Shown: positions 36,443 to 44,900 of the stretch, piece after piece
How the letters are laid out: each line of letters opens with the position of its first letter
How positions within the stretch are numbered: position 1 is the stretch's first letter
DNA from: Streptomyces omiyaensis
GTDB taxonomy: Bacteria; Actinomycetota; Actinomycetes; Streptomycetales; Streptomycetaceae
DNA: 64,000 bases
Reading direction: 5' to 3'
Assembly: GCF_014650895.1 (NCBI RefSeq)
Contig: NZ_BMVV01000005.1
Location: 248,001 to 312,000 of the forward strand
Made by a program: the position numbers and the translations under genes
Notes under the pieces: generated by a model
The model's database searches: none
The model's input: only the letters and a program-made list of their open reading frames with translations
Told to the model about the DNA's origin: nothing

Positions 36443-36754
36443 GGGGGCTCCTCGGAGGTGGGGACTCCGGACAAGGGACGAAAGCTCGTGAGAGCGCTCT
36501 CAAGAATGGTGACGATGAGATGAACCTGTCAACCGCTGAGACGGGAAGGGAGGGCGGGACGGGGACGCGACGGACGGAGAACCGCAGGTCGCCGACGCGG
36601 GAGCCCGCCAAAGGCGAGGCTCACGGGGGGAGGTTCGCGGGCCGCCGGCGCGAGTGCCGCGGGCGGGCGCTTCGGACCCTCGGCGCGAGGGCCGGTCCGA
36701 CGCGGAAGCACACCGAGGGGAGAGAGACGGGCCGCGGGCGGGCGCTTCGGGGCC
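36443..36754. other. Intergenic stretch between glucanase and glycosyltransferase genes
   Basis: 312 bp. It holds the GH64 promoter and operator (36489-36532) and a 49-bp degenerate direct repeat copied from the glycosyltransferase 3' end (36657-36780). No further gene is seen. Confidence 0.6.
36489..36532 (-). promoter_or_regulatory. GH64 promoter with LacI-type operator
   Basis: Reading the minus strand: TTGACA (36527-36532), 18-bp spacer, CATTCT, then the 14-bp palindrome TGAGAGCGCTCTCA (36489-36502). The palindrome is close to the TGGGAGCGCTCCCA operator of CebR-type LacI regulators. Binding would cover the transcription start. Confidence 0.65.
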
Positions 36755-36780
36755 TCAGCGCGAGAGCCGGTCCAGCGCGG
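36657..36780. repeat. 49-bp direct repeat at the glycosyltransferase 3' end
   Basis: 36657-36705 and 36732-36780 match at 43 of 49 positions by eye. The second copy includes the last codons and stop of the glycosyltransferase gene; the first is a non-coding relic. Confidence 0.7.
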
Positions 36781-37975
36781 CGAGCACCGGCGCCACGCCG
36801 TCCTCCGCGGCCAGGCGGTCGGCCAGTGCGCGGGCGCGCTCGCGGTGGACGTCGTCCCGCGTCGCGCGGCGCAGCGCCGCGGCCAGGTTCGCGGAGGTGA
36901 GGCGCCGCAGCGGTACCGCTCCGGGAGCGGTGCCCAGCACGGTCAGGCGGGACGCCCAGAACGCCGCGTCGAACTGGACCGGCACCGGCACGGTGGGCAC
37001 CCCGGCCCGCAGGACGGCGCCGGTCGTGCCCGCCCCCGCGTGGTGGACGACCGCGGCCGTGCGGGGGAACAGCAGGGAGTGCGGCACCTCGCCGACGGTC
37101 AGGATGTCGTCGTCCCCGGCCGCGAGGCCCGCCCAGCCGCGCTGGACGATCCCGCGCACCTTCGCCGCGCGCAGCGCGGTGACGACCTCGCGGCTGACCC
37201 GCTCGGGATCGGGGACGGTGGCGCTGCCCAGGCCGACGAAGACCGGTGGGGGTCCGGCGGCGAGGAAGTCCTCCACCTCGCGGGGCAGCCGTCCGGTCTC
37301 GTGCGGCCACCAGTATCCGGCCACCTCCAGCTCCGCCGGCCAGTCCCGGGGGCGGGGGACGACGAGCTCGCTGTAGCCGTGCAGCACCGGCCGCGCCGGC
37401 CGCCGGGACCGGCCCGCCGGCCGGATCCCGTACCGCCGCAGCGACCGTACGGCGTCGGAGAAGAGCAGCTCCACCGTGGCCGTCACGACCCGTCCGCCGA
37501 GCCGGTTCCCCACCGCTCCCAGGGAGCGCGTGCCCAGGACCGGGGCGGGAAACTCCCCGGTCGGATGGAGCGGCTGGAGGTGCAGCCCGAGGGAGGGCAC
37601 GGACAGGCCCTCGGCGAGGGCGTGGCCGAGCGGCCCCAGTGCCCCGCCGACCAGCAGGACCTCGCCCTCGCGCGCCGCCTCCACCAGGTCCGCCGTCATC
37701 GCGTCGACGGCCCCCCGGGCCATCGACGCCAGCCGCACGAGCTTGCCCGCGCCGGTGCGCGCGTCGTGCAGGCGCCGCCCCCGCGCGGAGTGCAGCTCGG
37801 CGCGGGGATCCACGGGCAGTGGCCGAAACCGCACCCCCGACCCCGCCACCAGGGGTTCGAACACCCCGTGCGCCGCCAGCGTCACCTCGTGCCCGGCCCG
37901 TACGAGACCGGCGCCCAGACCCGTGTACGGCGCGACGTCACCCCGTGAACCCGCCGTCATCATCACGATGCGCAC
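36755..37975 (-). CDS. GT1-family glycosyltransferase (UGT/macrolide-type)
   Basis: 406 residues from the GTG at 37975. N-terminal acceptor domain starts RIVMMTAGSRGDVAPYTGLG, typical of GT-B antibiotic and sterol glycosyltransferases. The C-terminal nucleotide-sugar site is marked by PVFVGLGS and HHAGAGTTGAVLRAGVPTVPVPVQFDAAFWA. It transfers a sugar from an NDP/UDP donor to a lipophilic or natural-product acceptor. CACACT lies 6 nt before the GTG on the minus strand, so the mRNA may be leaderless. It is divergent from the NRPS genes: it could decorate or inactivate their product, but this is only neighbourhood inference. Confidence 0.88.
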   Translation of the reverse strand: MRIVMMTAGSRGDVAPYTGLGAGLVRAGHEVTLAAHGVFEPLVAGSGVRFRPLPVDPRAELHSARGRRLHDARTGAGKLVRLASMARGAVDAMTADLVEAAREGEVLLVGGALGPLGHALAEGLSVPSLGLHLQPLHPTGEFPAPVLGTRSLGAVGNRLGGRVVTATVELLFSDAVRSLRRYGIRPAGRSRRPARPVLHGYSELVVPRPRDWPAELEVAGYWWPHETGRLPREVEDFLAAGPPPVFVGLGSATVPDPERVSREVVTALRAAKVRGIVQRGWAGLAAGDDDILTVGEVPHSLLFPRTAAVVHHAGAGTTGAVLRAGVPTVPVPVQFDAAFWASRLTVLGTAPGAVPLRRLTSANLAAALRRATRDDVHRERARALADRLAAEDGVAPVLAALDRLSR

Positions 37976-38462
37976 GCCGCCAGTGTGCCCCACCCGGACG
38001 GGGCCGCGCGGCACATCCTCGCCCGCCGACCGGAACCCCCGTGTACTGATTCATCCTCAGATCTCTTCATACACAAGGATGTTCAGGTGCAAGTCGGTGG
38101 GGCCCTACGCGGACATGGGGGCTGATTCCGGGCGGTGGACGACTCTTGACGGTGCTGGGGCGGTGTGCGAATCTCTCGACAGGTCTGGACCATTGGGCTG
38201 CATCGGGCGGGGCCGGAGATACCCGGCACCTCCGGGCATCCCGGCATGCCCGGCGATCCCGACCGCCCACGGCCGTCGGCCGGTCCCCGGGGGGAGGACC
38301 GGCCTCGTACGACGGCCGGTGCCCTTCCGCCGCACCCGGCCGCCCCGGACCGCCGACCGCGTCCGACGCGCCGGTGCGCGGCGGCCCGCGACCCGTCCCG
38401 CTGCCGCACGTTCGCCCACAGCACCTCCGCCACTCCGCTCCGACGTCCTAAGCGAGCCGCCG
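37976..38462. other. Divergent regulatory region upstream of the NRPS genes
   Basis: 487 bp between the glycosyltransferase and the first NRPS gene. It contains AGTGTG (37982-37987, a -10 for the glycosyltransferase), an AT-richer patch at about 38045-38090 and a candidate NRPS promoter at 38146-38174. No small regulator gene is evident. Confidence 0.5.
38146..38174 (+). promoter_or_regulatory. Candidate promoter of the NRPS operon
   Basis: TTGACG (38146-38151), 17-bp spacer, GAATCT (38169-38174). It would give a 5' leader of about 280 nt before the first NRPS ATG. Confidence 0.4.
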
Positions 38463-41400
38463 ATGTCCGAAGTCCTCTCCCGGTCCGACCGCATACCGGC
38501 CTCCCCCGCCCAGCGAGGGGTCTGGCTGACCGATCGGCTGGGACTGGCCCGCGAGGCGTTCCACATGCCCCTGCGGATCTCCTTCGACCGGGTCGACACG
38601 GGCGCGCTGGACCGCGCCGTGACCGCCGTGACCAGGCGCCACCCGGCCCTCTCCGCCCGCCTCGTGGAACACGACGGCGAGGTCTGGCAGGAAGCCGCGG
38701 CCCGGTGCCCCGGGCTCGTCGTGCTCGACGCGCCCGCCGACGAGGCCGAGCTGGAGCGGCGGCTGGAGGAGGAGGCCGCCCGCCCCTTCTCCCTGGAGAC
38801 CGGCCCGCTCAGCCGCTTCACCCTGCACCGGCGCGCCGACGGGAGCGCAGAACTCCTCTTCACCGCCCACCACGCGGTCTTCGACGGCAACTCCAAGGAC
38901 GTCCTGGCCAGGGACCTCGCGGCCGCGTACGGCTCGGCGCCCCCGCCCGGGGCGGCGGTGCCGACGGCGGCCGGATCCTCCGCGCGGGCGGGAGGCCCTG
39001 GACGAGCCGGGGCTTTCGCACCGGACGCACCGGCTGGGCCGTTCGAGCCGCACCGGCCTTCCCCGCCGGACGCCGATCCGGAGACCGTGCGGCGGGCCGC
39101 GGCGTGGTACGGGCCGCGCTGGGCGGCCGCCACCGAACCGGTGCTGCCCGCCGCACCGCGCACCCCGTCCGGCACGGGGGCCGGCGGGACGGTCGAGTGG
39201 CACCTCGACGGGGCCGGCGCGGGCGAGCTGGCCGCCGCGGCCGCCCTCGCCGGCGTCACGGTCTTCGAATTCCTGCTCACGGCACTGCACGCGCTGCTGC
39301 GCCGCTACGGCGGCGAGGCGGTGCCGGTGTCCGTCCCGCTCTCCACGCGGACGCCCGAACTCGCGGACGAGATCGGCATGTTCGTCAACGAACTGCCCGT
39401 CCACGCGCCCCCGTCCGACGCGCCGAGCCCCACCGCCGACACCGGCGTCCCCGCCCCCGCGGCCCCGGACACCGCCGCCTTCGCCGCCTTCGCCGCCGCC
39501 GTCCGGGCCGAGCTGCGCGCCGGGTACCCGTACCGCCGGGTGCCCTTCGGCTCCGCCGTGACCGGCCTCGGCCCCCGTGTCGGCCTGACCGCCGTCTCGC
39601 TCGGCTACCGACGGCGCGGGGCCGATCCGGAGTTCGCCGGCACCGGCGCCCGGATCGCCTGGGCCGTGTACAACCGCGCGGCCCGCAACACCCTCCACCT
39701 CCAGATCGTCGAGGCGCCCGGCACCGCCGAAACCCCCGGTGGCGGGCTCGACTTCAGCCTCCAGTACGACCCCTCCGCGCTCGACCGGGAGACCGCCCGC
39801 CGGATCGCCGGCCACTACCGCACCCTCCTCGGCGGCGCGGTCGCCTCCCCCGGCGCCCCCCTCGCCGACCTGCCGCTCCTGAACGCCGCCGAACTGCGGG
39901 CCGTGACCACCGGGCCGAACGCCACCGCCCGGCCCTACCCGGCCGACCGGACCGTGCTCGACCTGGTCCGCGCCCAGGCCGCCGCGACCCCCGGGGCCCT
40001 CGCGGTCAGCGCGGCCGGCACCCACCTCAGCTACCGCGAACTCCTGCTGCGAGTCGACCGGTTGACGTTAGACCTGCGCACGGCGGGGGTCCGGCCCGGC
40101 GATCTGGTCGCCCTCCACCTGGACCGCACCGCCGACCTGCCGGCCGCCCTGCTCGCCACCCTCGCCGCCGGCGCCGCCTACCTGCCGCTGGACCCCGGCT
40201 ACCCGGCCGAGCGCCTCGCCCTCGTCCTGCGCGACTCCGGAGCCGTACTGCTGCTCGCCGACCGCGAGCCCGCGCCCGAGGTCGCCGACGCCGCCCCCGC
40301 CGTCCTGCGCCTCCCGGCACCCCGGCAGGACCCCGCCGGGACCGGCCCCGGGGCCCCCGCCGGAACCCCGCCCGGACCCGACGACGTCGCGTACGTCCTC
40401 TACACCTCCGGCTCCACGGGCCGCCCCAAGGGCGTCTCGGTCGGCCACCGGGCGCTGGTCAACCTGCTCACCTCCTTCGCCGGCCTGCTCGGCTCCGGCC
40501 CCGGGCACGCCTGGCTCGGGCTGACCTCGCTCTCCTTCGACATCTCCGCGCTGGAGCTCTACCTGCCGCTGATCACCGGCGGCCGGCTGGTCCTGGCCCC
40601 GGACGGCCTCGCCGTCGACGGCCCCGGACTGCTCGCGCTGATCGGCACCGAGGGCGTCACCCACGTCCAGGCCACCCCGTCCGGATGGCGGGTGATGCTC
40701 GCGGCGGGGACCGGGCCCGACGCGCTCTCCGCCGTCACGGGCCTGGCCGGCGGCGAGGCGCTGCCCCTGCCGCTCGCCCGCGAACTGCGCGCGCGCACGG
40801 CCCGGTTGTTCAACGTGTACGGCCCCACCGAGACCACCGTCTGGTCCACCTGCGCCGAGCTCCCGGCCGCACCCGAGCGGGTCACGATCGGCCGCCCGAT
40901 CGCCAACACCCAGGTCTACGTCGTCGACGAGCGGCTGCGGCCCGCCCCGCTCGGCATCCCCGGCGAGCTGCTGATCGGCGGGGACGGCGTCGCCCACGGC
41001 TACCTCGGCCGGCCGGGACTCACCGCCGAGCGCTTCGTGCGCAACCCGTTCGGGCCGCCCGGCACCCGGCTCTACCGCACCGGGGACCAGGCCGTCCTGA
41101 CCCCCGACGGCGAACTCGTCTTCCTCGGCCGGATCGACGACCAGGTCAAGATCCGCGGCCACCGGATCGAACTCGGCGAGATCGAGTCCGCCCTGCTGGA
41201 GCACCCGGGCCTCGCCCAGGCCGCCGTCGCCGTCCGCACCGAGGAGGACGGCGAGCCCTTCCTCGCGGGCTACCTGGTCCCGGCCGCGGGCGCCCGGCCG
41301 CCCGCCCCCGCCGAGCTGCGCGACCACCTCCTGCGCACGCTGCCCGCCGCGATGGCGCCGCAGCGCTGGCTCGCCCTGGAGCGCCTGCCGCTCACCCCGA

Positions 41401-41714
41401 ACGGGAAGCTGGACCGGCGGGCCCTGCCCGTGCCTCCCCGCGAGTCCCCGGCGCCCCCCGTCACCGGCGGCGCCGGGGACGGCGACGACGGCGACGGGAC
41501 GACCGGCACGGTCCGCCGGATCTGGGCCGAGGTGCTCGGCCTGCCCGACGTCGGCCCCGAGGACGACCTCTTCGACCTCGGCGGGCACTCGCTGACGGTG
41601 GTGCGGATCGCCGCCCGGATCCGCGACGCGCTCGGCGTGGAAGTGGACCTCGACGTCTTCTTCGACGTCCCGACGCCGGCCGGCATCGCCGCCGCCGTCC
41701 GCGCCCTCCGCTAG
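38463..41714 (+). CDS. NRPS, C-A-PCP module (glycine-like code)
   Basis: 1083 residues. Condensation domain about 1-440 with active site H136-H137-AVFDG. Adenylation domain about 470-980, with YTSGSTGRPKG (A3), NVYGPTETT (A5), YRTGDQAVL (A7) and NGKLDR (A10). Carrier domain about 1000-1083 with phosphopantetheine Ser S1043 in LGGHSL. My reading of the specificity residues is D-I-L-Q-L-G-V-V-W, very near the known glycine signature DILQLGLIW. The ATG has only a weak ribosome-binding site (AAGCGAG). Residue 536 is encoded by TTA (40068-40070), the bldA-dependent leucine codon. No thioesterase, so the chain must pass to another protein. Confidence 0.93.
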   Translation: MSEVLSRSDRIPASPAQRGVWLTDRLGLAREAFHMPLRISFDRVDTGALDRAVTAVTRRHPALSARLVEHDGEVWQEAAARCPGLVVLDAPADEAELERRLEEEAARPFSLETGPLSRFTLHRRADGSAELLFTAHHAVFDGNSKDVLARDLAAAYGSAPPPGAAVPTAAGSSARAGGPGRAGAFAPDAPAGPFEPHRPSPPDADPETVRRAAAWYGPRWAAATEPVLPAAPRTPSGTGAGGTVEWHLDGAGAGELAAAAALAGVTVFEFLLTALHALLRRYGGEAVPVSVPLSTRTPELADEIGMFVNELPVHAPPSDAPSPTADTGVPAPAAPDTAAFAAFAAAVRAELRAGYPYRRVPFGSAVTGLGPRVGLTAVSLGYRRRGADPEFAGTGARIAWAVYNRAARNTLHLQIVEAPGTAETPGGGLDFSLQYDPSALDRETARRIAGHYRTLLGGAVASPGAPLADLPLLNAAELRAVTTGPNATARPYPADRTVLDLVRAQAAATPGALAVSAAGTHLSYRELLLRVDRLTLDLRTAGVRPGDLVALHLDRTADLPAALLATLAAGAAYLPLDPGYPAERLALVLRDSGAVLLLADREPAPEVADAAPAVLRLPAPRQDPAGTGPGAPAGTPPGPDDVAYVLYTSGSTGRPKGVSVGHRALVNLLTSFAGLLGSGPGHAWLGLTSLSFDISALELYLPLITGGRLVLAPDGLAVDGPGLLALIGTEGVTHVQATPSGWRVMLAAGTGPDALSAVTGLAGGEALPLPLARELRARTARLFNVYGPTETTVWSTCAELPAAPERVTIGRPIANTQVYVVDERLRPAPLGIPGELLIGGDGVAHGYLGRPGLTAERFVRNPFGPPGTRLYRTGDQAVLTPDGELVFLGRIDDQVKIRGHRIELGEIESALLEHPGLAQAAVAVRTEEDGEPFLAGYLVPAAGARPPAPAELRDHLLRTLPAAMAPQRWLALERLPLTPNGKLDRRALPVPPRESPAPPVTGGAGDGDDGDGTTGTVRRIWAEVLGLPDVGPEDDLFDLGGHSLTVVRIAARIRDALGVEVDLDVFFDVPTPAGIAAAVRALR

Positions 41715-41805
41715 ACCGTCCCCTCCGGATCCCGCCCGGCCCGCACCGCCCGCCACCGCACCTCGAAGCGTCGCCGGGACACCCGGGTACGTCCCCCGTA
41801 CACGG

Positions 41806-41827
41806 GCACCGCTCCGCCTCGCGGTGC
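41806..41827. promoter_or_regulatory. Hairpin in the gap between the first two NRPS genes
   Basis: GCACCGC (41806-41812), 8-nt loop, GCGGTGC (41821-41827) in a 269-bp gap. Could be an attenuator, an RNA-processing site or a weak terminator. Confidence 0.35.
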
Positions 41828-41983
41828 ACGGCACCGGGCGACGCGGGCCCGACCGGCGGGATCCGGGGGCGGACGGCCCGGCCCGCACGTCCCTCGCACC
41901 GGGCGCGGCCGCAGCGCCGCGCCCGGGCCCCGCCGTGCCCGCACCCCTCCGCTCACCTCACCGCACGCCCGAACAGGAACCCC

Positions 41984-44900
41984 ATGACGGATACCCAGGA
42001 CCTGCCCGCCGGCTGGTCCGAGACCAAGCGCGCCCTGCTCAGCCGGAGGCTGCGCGGCGCCGCGGCCCCCGCCCGGGTGGTGGACCCCCGTCCGGCGGAC
42101 ACCGCGCCGCCCCTCTCCAGCGGCCAGGAACGGCTCTGGTTCATGGACCAGTTCGCCCCCGGCTCCACGGCGTACACGCTGGCGCCCGCCCGCCGCCTCC
42201 GCGGGCCCCTCGACCGCGCCGCGGTCGACGCCGCGCTGACCGACCTGGTGACCCGGCACGAGAGCCTGCGGATGACCTTCCGCACCACCGAGTCCGGCAC
42301 CGCCGAGGTCCGGGTCGCCGAACCGGCGCCCTTCGCCGCCGCGTACCGGGACGCCGGCGCGGACCCGGACCCGGAGGCGCGCGCCGCCGCCGAACTCGGC
42401 GCGCTCATCGCCGAGCCCTTCGGCCTCGGGACCGGACCGCTGCTGCGCGCCCTGGTCGTCCGCGTCGCCGAGGACGACCACGTCCTGGCCCTGGTGATGC
42501 ACCACATCGTCTGCGACGGCTGGTCGATCGACCTCCTCCACCGCGAGTTCGACCTCCGCTACGCCCACCACGCCCACGGCGAACCCGGCGAACTTCCGGC
42601 TTTGGAAGTCCAGTTCGGCGACTACGCGGTCTGGCAGCGGGACCGGATCGACAGCGGGACGCTCGACGCCTCGCGGGCGTACTGGCGCGGCGAACTCGAC
42701 GGCGTCCCGGCCCTGGAGCTGCCCTCCGACTGGCCCCGCCCGCCGCTCCTCACCTTCGACGGGGCGGCGGTCGAGTTCCGCTGGAGTCCCGCGCTCTCCC
42801 GGCGGATCGGCGAGGTGGCACGGGCCCACGGCGCCTCCCCGTACATGGTGCTGATGGCCGCCTTCCAGGCCCTGCTGGGACGGCACTCCGGCAGCCGCGA
42901 CTTCGCGGTCGGCTCCGCCGTCGCCGGCCGCCTCCACCGTGAACTGGAGAACGTGGTCGGCGCGTTCGTCAACATGCTGCCGATCCGGGCCCGGCTCTCC
43001 CCCGACCTCGACTTCGGCCGGCTGATCAGCCGGGTCCGGGAGACCACGCTCGACGCGTACGCGCACCAGGAGGTGCCGTTCGAGCAGATGGTCGGCGACC
43101 TCGCGGTGGAGCGCGACGTCAGCCGCGCCGCCGTCTTCCAGACCACCTTCGCCTTCCAGAACTACGGGGACCGCTCGGCCACCTCCGCCGGGGCCGCCGG
43201 CCCGGCCGCCGAGGGCTTCGGCTACGAGGCCACCACCACCCACGCGGACCTCGCCCTCTACATGCGCGAGGAGGCGGACGGCGGCCTCTACGGCCTGCTC
43301 ACCTACCGCACCGACCTCTTCGACGCCGGCACGGTCGAGCGCCTCGTGGAGCGGTTCGAGCTGCTGACCGCGGCCGGTGCCGCCGACCCCTCGCTGCCGG
43401 TCGACCGGCTCCCGCTGCTCGGCGCCGCCGAGCGGGCCGCGGTCCTGGAGGAGTGGGCCGCCGGTCCCGCGCTCCCGGAGGGCGGCCCCGCCACCCTCAC
43501 CCGGGCACTGGCCGATGCCGCGGCCCGCACCCCCGACGCGCCCGCGCTGGTCTTCGAGGACCGCACCGTGACCCACGGCGACCTCGACCGCCGCGCCACC
43601 GCCCTGGCCCGGCGGCTGCGGGCGCTCGGCGTGGGGCCGGACGACCGGGTGGCCGTCTGCCTGGAGCAGTCCGCCGAACTGGCGGTCGCGCTGGTCGCGG
43701 TCCTGAAGGCGGGCGGCGGCTACCTGCCGCTCGACCCCGAGCAGCCCCCCGCCCGCCTCGCCCGCCTGGTCGCCGACGCGGGGGCCAAGGTCCTGGTCAC
43801 CGACAGCGCGCTGCGCCCCCGGTTCGGCGACCACCCCGCGGCGGACCTGCTGACGGACGGCGGCGACGGCGCGGGGGACGACGGCGGCCGGCCCGCGGAG
43901 GAGGGGGACGGGGCGCCCCTGGAGGAGCTCTCGGGCGCCGACCACCTCGCGTACGTGATCTACACCTCGGGCTCCACCGGCGCGCCCAAGGGCGTGGCGG
44001 TGCAGCACCGGCAGTTCCTCAACTACCTCGCGGGCGCGGCCGAACGCCTGCGGATCGAGCCCGGGGCCTCCTACGGACTGGTGCAGTCGCTCGCCTTCGA
44101 CTTCAGCATGACCATGCTCTACCTGGCGCTCACCACCGGCGGCCGGGTCCACCTGCTGCCGCGCCGCATCGCGGGGGTGGAACTGGCCGCGGAGATCGAG
44201 CGGGCGGGCATCGACCACCTGAAGATGACGCCCTCCCACCTGGCCGCGCTCACCGCCGACGCGCCCCTCGAACGGCTCCTGCCGCGCCGGTCCCTGGTCC
44301 TGGGCGGCGAGGCCAGCTCCTGGTCCTGGGCGGCGGGCATCGCCGCGCTCGGCACGTGCGCGGTGTTCAACCACTACGGGCCGACCGAGGCGACGGTCGG
44401 CATCACCGTCCACGAGGTCACCGCCGAGGGCCTGTCCATGCCGGGCAGCACCCCGATCGGCAGCCCGCTGGCCGGCGGACGCTGCTACGTGCTGGACGCG
44501 GCCGGCGCACCCGTGCCGCCCGGGGTCACCGGTGAGCTGTACGTCGGCGGGGACCGGCTGGCCCGCGGCTACCTCGGGCGGCCGGACCTGACCCGCGAAC
44601 GCTTCCTGCCGGACCCGTACGCCGGTGCGGACCACGGCCTCCACGGCCTCGACGACGGTCGGGCCGGTGCCGGTGCCGATCCGGTCGACACCGGTACCGG
44701 GACGGACACCGGTGCCGATACCGGGACGGGTACCGGCGGACCGCGGATGTACCGCACCGGCGACCTGGCCCGCTGGCGGGCCGACGGGACCCTGGAGTAC
44801 CTGGGCCGCGCCGACGACCAGATCAAGGTCCGGGGCCACCGGGTCGAGCCGGGCGAGATCGAGGCCGCGCTGACCGCCCTGCCCGGCATCACCCAGGCGG

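Noticed and set aside
37845..37875. tRNA-like T-loop sequence GGTTCGAA
   Set aside because: It lies inside the glycosyltransferase coding frame and no acceptor or anticodon stems surround it.
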